A stretch of DNA of 64,000 nt from Lingula anatina (Eukaryota > Brachiopoda > Lingulata > Lingulida > Lingulidae), in contig NW_019775447.1 in the NCBI RefSeq assembly GCF_001039355.2, positions 580,722-644,721 on the forward strand, given 5' to 3'. Position 1 is the first letter of the stretch, and the number at the start of each line of letters is the position of its first letter. Positions 1 to 11,025 of the stretch are shown here, piece after piece. The notes beneath the pieces were generated by a model, which saw only the letters and a list, made by a program, of their open reading frames with translations, was not told the DNA's origin and made no database searches. Both the position numbers and the translations under genes were made by a program.

Positions 1-640
1 CAAGTGTCTGGTCATAAACTTGGCCTATTTATCAACCCCTCCATTCTGTAAGTCCTACCAAATGACATAGTTATGTTTAATGCACAAATGCCAGAAGTGC
101 AACAGCATTTATATACAAGATGAGGGTTGGTGGAAATGACCTAACAGTAGGGTTATGTGTGGAATAGAGGTAAAGCGGAAAAAATTTGAGCTAATATCTT
201 GAACGGGAATTCGAAATACAAGACAATACCATTTGGTGTTCCAGTAATGCTACTTGAAACTTTAGGTTGNGCATTAACGGTTCCCGAATTAGAGACAGTT
301 TTCAGTTTCGGCATCTTATGGCCGTTACTCCAGTGAAAATGCACCGATTGACCCCAAATTCACGGAGATGAAAGATGACCTAAAGGGTAACACTTTCCAA
401 TAATATTATTGGTTAAGTCTGTGTGGTGTCTGAATAACAGGGCAAAAAAAAAATTTTTTCATGAAAAATATTATTTTTTTGAAAATTTTGGCCCGTTTGA
501 CCTTGAAGTAAAGGTCAAAGGTCAAATCCAAGGGCATATTTGAAATCTACACATATGACTTTTGGAAAGCCGTCTGTAGAAATTTTTCCCATAACCCCTT
601 CCGTAGGGTAGATGATTAGCATTTAATTTTGCCATTTTTG
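1..640. other. Non-coding AT-rich stretch
   Basis: No supported gene. There is a single unresolved base at 270 and A/T runs around 447-480. A direct repeat of the hexamer AGGTCA with one-base spacing lies at 512-524. The short open frames here show no codon or family signal. Confidence 0.5.
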
Positions 641-870
641 GACAAGGGTGCATTGCAATGAGTGCCACACCCAGACCCCAATACCGGCAAAGCCCAAATT
701 TAACGTGGAACGAGATGAGATTATAGGTGACCTAAATCTAAGAGATGGGTACGGGGGCCCTTACCGTCTAGGAGGAGAAGCGGTAACGGTAGCCGTCCGG
801 CGGAGCCGGCGGAACGATCCGGACGAGACCGAAACCATGTGTACCGCCAGCGCTAACGCTGGTGGTACAA
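641..870. other. Isolated GC/CpG-rich island with a hairpin
   Basis: A block of about 200 bp has many CpGs inside otherwise AT-rich DNA. Positions 840-867 form an inverted repeat of two 12-base arms around CTAA, with one mismatch that would be a G-U pair in RNA. The plus strand is open from 648 to 905 (86 codons), but I recognise no family and no splice sites clearly bound an exon. It could be a transposon relic or an exon of an unidentified gene. Confidence 0.4.
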
Positions 871-1187
871 TAACATTTTTAACCATAGAAGGGATCAAAT
901 TTATATAATTGAAAATTTTGTTGTTAATATCTTTATTATAAAAACAGAAATTATAAGAAATTATTGACACATGAAAGTATTTCATGTCAAATTTAATTAT
1001 GTACTTAAGTAATAAATTTTGAACTGTAAAAATTTCTGGCGAAGTTTACCAAAAAGGCACTTAAGTGTTTTATGACAGTTTTGTTCATTTGCTTAGAGCT
1101 GAATTTTGGTTGAAGCAATATAATGTTAATCAGCAGTTATATTACAATGAAAAGGAAAGCAAGCTTACCATAATGCTATTTTAAACA

Positions 1188-1250
1188 GAGGTACCTGGCT
1201 CTGGCATGGTGGGCTTGCTTCCAGAGGTACCTGGCTCTGGCATGGTGTGC
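1188..1250. repeat. Two-copy direct repeat, 38-bp period
   Basis: The string AGAGGTACCTGGCTCTGGCA and the five bases after it (ATGGTG-type ending) occur twice, about 38 bp apart. It is a short local duplication with no coding context. Confidence 0.75.
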
Positions 1251-1632
1251 TGACCTATGTCTGAAGGTTTTATATCTGTGTAATTAATGAAAAACTAATA
1301 TAAGTTACAGTTAAATGCATAACAGTAACAAGAGGTAATGTCAGTTGTTATATGCTAAGATAATGTTTGTGTCATATCAATGAACATTGAATATAAAATA
1401 AAAATGGAAAACTCTGAGTGAGGCTTTTAATTTAATTATGTGGCGGTACATGATCATAGTTTGAAAATTTAAAAAAAATGTAGGATTTTATGTATATTTT
1501 AACAGTTTTTTTTCACAACACTGCGAAGGAGGCAGAGGACTGGATCAATTACTGTGTATGAATGCACATATTACATTGTTGTTTCAGTTAGCGTCTCATA
1601 TTAAGTTATTAAAATAAGGAAAGTTATAAATT

Positions 1633-1638
1633 TTTATT
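1633..1638 (-). terminator. Polyadenylation signal of the OB-fold gene
   Basis: TTTATT on the plus strand reads AATAAA on the minus strand, about 46 bp past the stop codon at 1684-1686. This supports 1684-1926 being a terminal exon. Confidence 0.55.
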
Positions 1639-1683
1639 ATAGTATATATAGTGTATGGTATGGCATGATGGGAGTCAAAAATT

Positions 1684-3169
1684 TTAGCAATTACCCTGTA
1701 TTGCTACATCTGTCATATAGCCTTCAGTTACTACACATGTAATATCCAATGGTAAGGTTTTGCTGATCTCATCCTCTGAAGGGTGTGGCCATATTTTTGT
1801 TGCTTCGTCGAGAGACATTTGTAATTCTTGTTCTTCTTCGGTGAAGAAAAGAAAGTTTTGCATTGTGTGGTCATAACTGATCCCCAATAATCTAATGGCT
1901 TTTTCCATTCGGACACTTTCTTGAATCTGGAATAATAATGAAATAAGTAAAAATATTCTAAATCATAACAGAGAAAGCTTTTATATGTAAGTTAATAATG
2001 GTTTTTAGTGGTCTCAGTAATAATGTTTTTCTATGAAGCATGATATGTATATGTTGATGACCTGTGTGTGGACTTTTGTTTTAAAAGTGAACAATGTAAT
2101 TGATGATTATTAGAATAATAATGCTTGTATAATGTTGATCATTTCTTGAAAAACAGTATAGCAAATTATTAGCATTATTTTAAAAACAGTTAAAGAGGAA
2201 AGATGTTCAATGTGTGGTTACCTCTACATTTTCTCGTGAATTTACGTGGCATACCAATTGGTTCTCATAAGTATTGAAGTGGAGGTTGCCCTCCACTGAC
2301 AATTGACTTCCCAGTTTAACTGGGGACGTAGTTGCTGCTCTCCATAAATTTACTGTAATTGAGCCTGTGTCGTCTGTCACCGTCATTTGATTAAGAGGGG
2401 TTGCTTCATTTTTCACAATTACTTCTTTGGTCTCCATCTGTGAAAGAGAAAGAAATTAAGATTGGAATTTTATTAGAATTTTGAAAAAACTGCAAGAGTT
2501 GTATGAAAGGATATTTAGTTTGTATAGAAATGTGACATATAATACATTGGATATGTTAAATGTGAAGTAATTAGTACCTAGCAGGCATAGTTGCGTTGGA
2601 TCAATGTTGAAAACAGGTTGATACATTGAATTGCCATTGATCTACCTAAATTCAAGGTAAAATCAACGTTGATCCAGCCATGTTGACTCAGCGTTGTATT
2701 TTGGTCAATGACACAACCTAGCATTTATGGATTGTAATTTAAAATATTAATTATTGAAAACATAATACTTTGTTTATCAATACTGTAACTAAATTTATCA
2801 AAATAATAACAAAACTGTTTTAAAGTCAAAGTGACAGTTGTTTAGTGTCTTTAGATAACTAGTGAATTTTCTTATTTTGTTATTCAGAAATACATTGCAA
2901 TAAACTGAATTCGTTGCAAGGTCAGCTAACACTAGGATGAATAAGTTGCTTTAAATGTGATGGAGTAAACAGTGAGGCCTATTGGTAACCTGCTATATAG
3001 ACAGGTCGACTGTGACTTATATGGTTGTAGTTATCTTCTTATATATATATATTTTAAAATAAAATGGAGAGAGGAAGCTAAGTTATTCACATCTTTGATT
3101 ATACCAGCTCCCCACGGGCCGCCGCCATGGGTGGAGCACTTTTTCATGGTGTACTGACTTAATTCTTCG

Positions 3170-3200
<31 letters not shown>

Positions 3201-3666
3201 TGTAGTTATCTTCTTATATATATATATGTTTAGATAAGGAAAGAACTATAAATATATTAATCTAAACACCTTGGAAATTTTAACTTAAGACCATACATTT
3301 ATACCCTACATATTTTAGCCATCAAAAATGTCTTACTGCTACACACACATCCAGGTCAATTTCCTGCTGGGTGGGGTTGATATTACATTGTTTTCTGACG
3401 TTGATACAATTTTTCCAATTTCTTCTCAACGTTATGGTTCAACGCTGGGTAGCGTTTAGATTTTTTATGATACATGAAATATGTTTAATAGAATATATCT
3501 AACATAAATAATTAGTCATACCTTTGTTACCGTCCCTGAAAATAACGCCCTGGTGCATCCTCTTTGATACATTTCCTTAACTTCTCTAACTGTTGTTTTC
3601 ATTGGCTTTACCATTTGCTGGGCCAGGGCTTTGATGTGTTCAGGTATTACAGATGTGCATGTGGTT
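1684..3666 (-). CDS. OB-fold (RPA-like) protein, 3' part, three exons
   Basis: Three minus-strand exons join in frame: 3666..3522, 2437..2222 and 1926..1684 (stop TAA). All junctions are GT-AG, with phases 1, 0 and 0. Joined, the middle reads SGTVTKMETKEVIV, then MTVTDDTGSITVNLWR, then LGSQLSVEGNLHFNTYENQL. That is the beta-strand pattern of a nucleic-acid-binding OB fold of the RPA type (D-D/x-T-G-S-I at the turn before a V-N-L-W strand). The C-terminal exon is acidic and not recognised. The 5' part (at least one exon ending one base into a codon) was not found. A GTAATT donor at 1694 could extend the last exon, but the AATAAA downstream favours termination. Such OB proteins may be host ssDNA-binding proteins or remnants of Helitron-type RPA ORFs; the introns favour a host gene. 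Confidence 0.65.
2575..3475. repeat. Foldback-like repeat in an OB-gene intron
   Basis: Positions 2580-2700 and 3340-3465 both carry degenerate AACGTTGAT-type motifs. Their outer edges look inverted: CCTAGCAGGCATAGTTGCG on the left, and CAACGCTGGGTAGCG on the right. A diverged MITE is possible. The inside holds a (TA)n tract at 3173-3196 and two copies of GGTTGTAGTTATCTTCTTAT starting near 3023 and 3198. Confidence 0.35.
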
Positions 3667-4163
3667 CTGCAAGAAAGGAAATTGATTAGTCTTGTTTTAA
3701 TTTCTCATTGAAATGTTTTAAGTCAAGATTTCTTTTTTGGGTTGTTGACCAATATTATATTTGAGGAGAATGTGAAGTTAATTTTTACTGTTTTTGCTTT
3801 TTGAAGTTGAGAAAAGTTAAATGAATCTGAAAAAAAAAAAAAAAAAGAAAAACAACAGTAAAACAAAAACATGTTGATCTTCCTTTAAATATTGTAGTTA
3901 ATATTGGCTTGCATAGGGACCATACTGTGTTATTGGCTCTGCAGACCTCAAAATATAAGAAAGGAAGCCTACTGATAAAACTTATAATTTATGAAACCAG
4001 ACACCATAAGACATCAGAATCCAAAAGAAATTTTAGGTTTTTGTGATTAATGATGTTATTCACAGTTTTATTTTGAACACTTTTCAAATAGTGTTATCGA
4101 AGGACATATTTATTTTTGATATATATTTTTTATAAGAGTGATCATTTTAAAAATATATATAAA

Positions 4164-4278
4164 ACCAAAAAGTAAAACTGTGTTCCACTTATGGTGTAAA
4201 CACTGAAAGTGCACGGCATCGGCGACGACAGACGCAGGTGACGGCAATATGTACAGACACATCTGTGTCTGTACATAA
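4164..4278 (+). repeat. Dispersed repeat, copy 1, with 26-bp palindrome
   Basis: This resembles 6307-6438 throughout, from CCAAAAAGTAAAACTG to the end. The 3' end (4250-4275) is a perfect inverted repeat with 12-base arms around TC; the left arm is TGTACAGACACA. Upstream is a CGGC/GACG-rich segment. No coding potential is seen. It may be the end of a non-autonomous mobile element. Confidence 0.7.
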
Positions 4279-5052
4279 TAAAAGCTTAATACATAAAATA
4301 AAATTTATTTCTTACATTAAGTCAAGTGCACACGAAGTATATGTGAGGCATTTTAATTGGACAATAACAGGTTATGTGACCCATGAACCCTAAACTCTTT
4401 TAAAGTCTTTAAGATAATCTTAAACTTGAAATGCATAATAATTATATTTAGAAGCATTTTTTAAACTGAGAAACATTTCTTATGAATGAATAATTTTGAG
4501 GTCATTATAATTGATTATACTTAAAAAGAATAAATTTGGTAAGATTTTCTCTGAAATGTCCCAATATTATTTAAAGATAATCATAGCAGATGAGGACTTT
4601 TATTATAGACAACTAGTAGCAAGTTTGAAGATGAAATATATTACCATGGAAAAACATGTTTACCTTTGATATTATTCACCAAACTTTTGCTGGTATGTAT
4701 TCATAAAATGTTATTATTAGCCTTGTTTTACATTTTACTTAGCAATGGACAAAAGATCCTTCTGACACATGCCTTTTGTTACGCCTACTTGATTTTTATA
4801 TGAAAATTTTTCAAATTGATTTTTATATACATAAAGTTGAATATTCAAATTTTAATATTTTGATTTGACTGTTATAATATCTTCACAGTCATAGCAGAAT
4901 TTTGGTGTTGATGCTGAAAGCGAAAACTCAAATCCTTCCAAGACACTATTTGTTTTAATTTTTTGGTATCTACAATTTTTCTAACCTAATTTTTTTTTGT
5001 CTAATTTTAACTTATATAGAAGAATAACCATATAAAGAAATGGACCTTTCAA

Positions 5053-5502
5053 ATGTCCTTCTGTAACGTCAAAAAATACCACGGAATGGCCCATAATCTT
5101 TGTTGAATTCTGTGAAAACTGATCTAAATTTTGTCATGGCTATGCATGCCAAGAAATTTAGTTAAATAGCTTAGCATAACATGACTTGATAAAAATTACA
5201 TAATTATACATAAAAAGATATCAAAAATATCTGAGAAGGACAAATTGATGTTAATTAATCTGTTGTTGCCTAGTTAATGAAATTTGTATTAAATACAGTT
5301 GGCCAAATGTGGGAAAAAACTTATATTTAATACCTTAAAGATTTTATTATTTAAAGTAATCAATGTCCTTCTGTAACGTCAAAAAATACCACGGAATGGC
5401 CCATTATCTTTGTTGAATTCTGTGAAAACTGATCTAAATTTTGTCATGGCTATGCATGCCAAGAAATTTAGTTAAATAGCTTAACAAAACATGACTTTAT
5501 AA
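5053..5502 (+). repeat. Direct repeat of ~139 bp, 310-bp spacing
   Basis: Positions 5053-5191 and 5363-5502 are nearly identical, both beginning ATGTCCTTCTGTAACGTC. They differ at only a few bases. They are part of the composite repeat block at 4.1-6.4 kb. Confidence 0.8.
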
Positions 5503-5887
5503 CAAGACAGCACTGTTCTGAAATGGGTTTTTTCCCATTTTTTTTACATAAAACAAAATTAACAGTTTACTGCCATTTTTATATGATCAACTAAGAAAAT
5601 TAACGAAATGGGAAAAATATAAATAGAATAGTGTTAAATGTCCAATTTCTTCCATTCTGAGATTCTAAACATACTGAATAATTGAATCTGACAAACTGCA
5701 ATGATATGAGTTTATTTCCATTTTTGACACTTTATTACACAATACACCATAACAAGTTTACCATCATTTTTACGAAATCAACTAACAATGTTGTAAAGAT
5801 GCAGAAAATGTCAAACAAACACTTTTACATATCTTATTAATTAAATAATGAAACTGTAAACATGCCTAAGAATTGAATCTAAGGAAA

Positions 5888-6300
5888 TGTGAAAAAACAG
5901 CATAACTTCTAAAATAATGGCCTGATTATGCTAATTTTCAAACTCAACCTGCATTTTAGTAAGATTGACCACTCCTGTGAGTTTAAATGACAATTGGCCT
6001 ATCTGTTTTTCTTATATTGTGTTTACAGTGTTGCATATATGCTAAAAAGTGAAAAAACAGCATAACTACTAAAATAGTGGCCCGATCATGCCAATTTTCA
6101 ACCTTGACCTGCATTTCAGTAAGATTGATTGCTCCTGTGAGTTTCATGACAACAGGCCTATCGGTTTTCCTTGAAATGTGTTAACAGTGTTGTATATATG
6201 CTGAAAAGTGAAAAAATAGCATAACTTCTACAATAATGGCTCGATTATGCTGATTTTCGAACTTGACTTGCGTTTTATGAATATTCATCAGCCCTGTAAA
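5888..6300 (+). repeat. 158-bp tandem repeat, ~2.6 copies
   Basis: The string GTGAAAAAACAGCATAACT recurs at about 5889, 6047 and 6205 (the last with one change), a period of 158 bp. Each unit continues with an ATGGC..GAT.ATGC segment and a TCCTGTGAGTTT-type segment. Units are 85-90% alike by eye, so this looks like a short satellite array. Confidence 0.8.
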
Positions 6301-6306
6301 TATAAA

Positions 6307-6438
6307 GCCAAAAAGTAAAACTGTCTTCCACTTATTGTGTTAACACTGAAAGTGCACGGCGCCGGCATCGGCGACGGCATCGGTGATGACAGACGCAGGT
6401 GATGGCAATATGTACAGACACATCTGTGTCTGTACATA
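6307..6438 (+). repeat. Dispersed repeat, copy 2, with 26-bp palindrome
   Basis: Same orientation as 4164-4278, with an extra GGC/CGG-type repeat in its middle. The perfect palindrome lies at 6411-6436. The two copies bracket the 2.1-kb repeat block like a pair of direct terminal repeats. Confidence 0.7.
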
Positions 6439-6641
6439 AAAAAAATTAATAAAAAATAAACCCAACTGCAGGAATCATTTGTAAATTAGTAAGAAAATAT
6501 GCATCTTTTTCATATTTCCCAATGCAAATCCTGATATATGTCTTTGTTTTGATAAATAAATAAATATATATATAAATAAATCTCACAGGGAGTAGTTTTA
6601 CCTCAGCTGTGGTATCATATGGTCTGGAGTTTGTTTGTTAC

Positions 6642-6769
6642 CCTGATCTCCATGACAACAGGTCCAGATGATCGTCTGCAAACACATCAAAGATGGCATC
6701 CAGAGCCTCAGCAACCACCCACAATGTCTGGTCCTTGGTTACTACTTCCACAAGAAATGAGCCAAAATT
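6642..6769 (-). CDS. Orphan exon resembling HEATR3
   Basis: A 128-bp minus-strand exon has a pyrimidine-rich CAG acceptor at 6770 and a GTAACA donor at 6641. It reads [33 protein letters not shown] and HLDLLSW. The [17 protein letters not shown] stretch matches, from memory, the conserved C-terminal helical repeat of HEATR3 (the Syo1 family, which escorts RPL5/RPL11 to the nucleus). Neighbouring HEATR3 exons were not found on either side, so this may be one exon of a gene with long introns or a broken copy. Without the splice the frame stops immediately (TAA at 6638-6640). Confidence 0.45.
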
Positions 6770-7410
6770 CTGAAGGGAAAAACAACTCAACAGCAAAACT
6801 GGCAAATATACAGACACCAAACAGCAACCAAAATTTTTACAACATTAGTAAAAGAATTTTAAAAATTCTAAAAGCAATCAAAGTGTTCCCTTTAACAACA
6901 GGTAAAAGAAACAAATGTTTTTTACTCTTCACAAGCTCTGTTGGTTTTATGATCATCAGCACACACTTTCAAGTCAGAAAGCTTTCAGTATTTTAAGTTG
7001 CTGTCAACTGGACACAACAGTTCATTTAACACTGGTACTATGAGTAAACCATGAAGTTAACCATACATAAAGGCTGATATGGCCAGAGAAAAAAGATAAC
7101 ATTTATCTACACTGTACCTTTATTTTTAGACTAAACAAACAGGACTTAAATTTGTAAGTAAAGTTAAACCAAAAAAGGATTTTAAATTAGCAGTTATAAG
7201 GTAGACAACAGATGTGATGAACAAGGATAACATTGAAAACTGTGATCAAAACACAGATACATTCAATGCCTGTAACATGTTCAGACATTTAACAAATAAT
7301 TTCAAAGAAAATGATTCAATGGCAACTCATCAAGAATTATAACTCAAAAGTTGTAAAATTCTTTGAAGAAATCAGAAAATTTCATCTCAACAGGTCTATC
7401 TATAAATAGA

Positions 7411-7463
7411 CGAATGAATACCATTTTATATTCCAATGATGAATACCATTTTATATTCCAATG
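7411..7463 (+). repeat. 27-bp tandem duplication
   Basis: GAATACCATTTTATATTCCA with its flanking bases occurs twice in a row. A single n follows at 7506. No gene is supported at 6770-9284 apart from this and the CpG-rich stretch near 8.1 kb. Confidence 0.7.
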
Positions 7464-8004
7464 CCCAATGTACAAAACAGACCGAGTCACCTTTTTCAGT
7501 AAATCNTTGTATGTTTACAGCTTGTCAAGCACAAGACTGGTGGCTGTGTCCCTTATTTTGTGTATGTGGGGGTCTATACGAATGTGCTTGATCCAGCTGG
7601 TGGTACAATATTCGGAGGCGGTATCGCCTCTCTGATCCTCTAGTGTTCATTTATTTTGAGTGTGTGTGTAAATAAAAAATCAGCATGTACTCAAATAAAG
7701 TTTAAAAAATTTTTTAATAACCCCAAAATTGTTGACAAATAGCATTGCTTTAATCTTACTGAAGAGTTGACAGTTTATTTTTCTGGGTGATTTTGGAAAA
7801 TGGAGAATACTGCATTTCAGACTAGTGATTAAACATTTGGTTCCCAATACGCACAACAGACGGCCATTGAGAAAGGGCCAATGTTACATGCTGATAGTAC
7901 ACCAATCGTCTTTTTTAAAGCAATAATAACTCTTCCTTTGAGATTCAAAATTCCGCAAGAAATACATTGTAAACAACGCATGGATATATATTCTATTGTA
8001 TTTT

Positions 8005-8240
8005 ACCACTAAAACGGCCGTTATTGTAGTAAAACTAAAATCTGTGCTTGTCAATAGGGCTTTCGATGCCTTTCTTCCCGGTCGCCAAGGCATCCGTTGC
8101 TAATGACGTAAGGGTGTCACGCAGCTTCTCGCGTTCATTCGAGACCAAAATAACATGGTGCGAAACGCATTGATGCAGACGCAGACGGAAGTTGCGAGTT
8201 TTTGTACAGTGCGTCGGATAACGAAAAGCCCAGAATGGCA
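8005..8240. promoter_or_regulatory. CpG-richer segment, possible promoter
   Basis: GC content and CpG density rise over about 230 bp and include TGACGTAA (CRE-like) near 8103-8110. It lies about 1.2 kb upstream of the minus-strand HEATR3-like exon. No start codon could be tied to it, so the call rests only on composition. Confidence 0.25.
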
Positions 8241-9284
8241 CACATTGTGGATATAAATGCATTTTTAACAAAAAGACGAATATATCTCATGAATCTTATA
8301 TTGTTGTTATATAGTGTTGTTGTTGTGTGCTTTTCCCGCAGTTTTAAGTAGGTCACCAGTGACTATGCAATGTCAGAGAGGGCTCCGTCAGTTAAAATCT
8401 CTAAAGAGATTTTAACAAAAAACGGTACGTTTAGGAAAAAAACCCTGGATTAACTTTGAATGCAGGAATGGGGTCGTTGACCATTGGTAAGTACGGGAAA
8501 ATTGCTGTTTTTTCCAGGAAAATCCAATTTTTGGCCAAAACGAAGAGTTATTATGACTTTAATTTTTCAATGCGTTATTATTTTTGATGACATTTTCCAT
8601 ACTTCCATACTGGGGTAGCACTAGCAATTTTTTTTTCTCTTAGCCAAATCACTACTTTTTAATTACATTTTACACAAAATAGTGTAAATTTGACTAAAAC
8701 AAGTCTAATTAACGCTCATTTTGTTTAGCCATTTCAAGTCAGTTTTAGCATTTGGCTAAACTGGCAAGTGTTAGTTCTACCCCAGCCATAATACCATGAA
8801 CTGTCAGTGGAGAAAACTCAAACCAGGTCATTCATCCCAGAATATGGCTACTACGTCTTCAAGGATATTGTAAAGCAAGACCGATAATCGTATCTTTGTA
8901 TGATGTGTAATCAAATTTTTAAAAATAATTTCTTAGTAACTGGTGTTGTGGTCATGCCCTTGAATATATAGAAAATGATAATGTGGCAGTTGTAAGGGTA
9001 GCAAATTTATTTCATGATAAAAATTCCAGGAATGGTCCATTTATGTTGTAATGAAAACTGGTCTTAAGTTGGACATCTTAACCTTTTTTTTTGTTAAAAA
9101 CATTATGGTAATAATTAACAAAATCACAAACAGGACTTTTTCCACATTTTATACCAAAATCCAATTTATGTATTTAAAAACGAAACAAAATATCCAGTTA
9201 ATCATTTTCTCTTGCACTTGGTTGTATTAAGTTGATACATGCATAGATAAACAATACACAATCAAAACTAAAGAATGGGAAAAA

Positions 9285-10188
9285 TCAAGAGGGAGCAGAA
9301 ATGCCATCTGGGCGCATTTTTAATTTTTTCTCCAAATTCTGCTTCAACTTAGCTTTAAACAATTCGACCATGGAGGCACTTTTCCCTACTATGTCCCCTT
9401 TCTCATACATGTTTATTAGTGTTTTACAGGCTCTGGCACCTCCCTGATCACAGGCTTTTGTAAGAAAAATGACACCCTGAGATACATCTCTCGGTGGCAA
9501 GTTTGTGGCACCTGGAACAATCTTTGGATTAAGATAAAGTGTTCCTATAAGGTGACAACTCTCTGGAAAGTTCCCATTACAAGCTTTATGCAAGCAACTC
9601 AGAGCTTTCTTCTCATTTTTGTTTTCACTTCTTAGATTCATTAAACCTTCATTGTGACACGAAGGGAGAAATCCATATTGGCAGCCAAGGCTAAAGTACT
9701 TCAGGGCATTCTCTTCATTATGTTCTGAAAGTAATATACTAGTAGGTTATTGAACACAGGACATCTGAAATTATTCAAAGCTAATATCAAATATTCTTCA
9801 AGACTTTTGTTTTTATCAATCACTGTCACATAGGTCTGTCAGCATAAAAGTTATTGAAATTTATAGGTCTAACATTTTGATAATCATGTTATTCATAATT
9901 TAATGATACCCAAAAAAACTAATTATACCTGAAAAGGCTGGATACACAGAATTGTGAACACTTCTCACATTGTTTGTCCTACCCAATTCTTAACCTTAAT
10001 AATGGCTACTGCAAATTAGATTCACAACAATTAATCATCATATTTTAATTTACCATTCAGACTGGCTATTTCTGCAGCATTTTGACAACTGAGTCCTTCT
10101 TTGAAGTTTTCACAATTTTCACTGAACACCTCTTTGGCTGCTTTAAAGTTTTTCATGAGCTTCAGCAACTCCCCAAGTTTTCTACAAC
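9285..10188 (-). CDS. COA7: COA7 (Sel1-repeat cytochrome c oxidase assembly factor), lacks exon 1
   Basis: Two minus-strand exons, 10188..10054 and 9724..9285 (stop TGA), join in phase and give about 190 residues. The segment has Sel1-like helical repeats with paired cysteines: LSCLHKACNGNFPESCHLIG and TKACDQGGARACKTLINMYE. It ends in a basic coiled tail (KAKLKQNLEKKLK), as human COA7 does. Human COA7 (231 aa) is a soluble, disulfide-rich protein of the mitochondrial intermembrane space needed for complex IV assembly. The missing N-terminal 30-40 residues must lie upstream of 10188; I did not find that exon between 10.2 and 12.8 kb, where the inverted minisatellites sit. The next gene, ZYG11, is head-to-head, the same neighbour and orientation as in human. 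Confidence 0.85.
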
Positions 10189-10454
10189 CTGAAATTTAAA
10201 CAATGACATTTTACTCATGTGATATTTATTTGGATTGTACCACTGAGAAGAAACTGCAAGGACAGTATTGTTGGTTTTACAACTGTAAATGTCCTTTTAA
10301 TTGGGGAACACGTTGACGGACTTTGTTAATTGTCACATTGTCCCCATGGCAAACACCTTTTAAGAGATCTAATTAAAGCGCCTTTTCGAAAAGTGACGAG
10401 ATCTAAAAAAACACTATGATAAAATTGTAATATTCGAATTTGTAAGGGCGTTTG

Positions 10455-10994
10455 TATTGTACATGTACTGTAGGTTACGTACCTATACTCCCCCGCACCG
10501 ATACTCCCCCACTTCTTTACATCCCCACACCGATACTCCCCCGCTTCTTTACATCCCCGCACCGACACACCCCTGCACTGATACTCCCTCACACCGATAC
10601 TCCCCGGCTTCTTTACATCCCCGCACCGATACTCCCCCGCACTGATACTCCCGCGTACCGATACTCCGCAAAAACACTACTCCCCCAAGGCATAGATTCC
10701 CTTGGCTTTGTAAACCCCATTCGTAATTTACAACACTTTCTATAATGCTTTTTTTTTTTCAAGATGCACCACCCTCTTGGGACCCAGAATTGACTAATTT
10801 TATTCAAAATATATTGGGAAAAATAAAGAACATTACACGAAGTCAATCTCAGACTTAGTGTGCAGCTTGACAGTACGTACATTGTAGGTCTACAGCTCTT
10901 CCTTGTGATTTTTGAGAAATGTTTTTGCAAAATTAATTTCTTTCTCCTACTGTACTCAGTAGTTACTGTAGGCCTATATATATTGTACGGCCTT

Positions 10995-11025
<31 letters not shown>

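Noticed and set aside
8035..8356. Overlapping minus-strand frames with a hydrophobic stretch
   Set aside because: Considered as the missing COA7 or HEATR3 first exon, but neither position nor sequence fits.
10326..10930. Open frames on both strands in the first minisatellite array
   Set aside because: They are translations of the 16-bp repeat (RYSP/TDTP-type peptides) with no independent coding signal.
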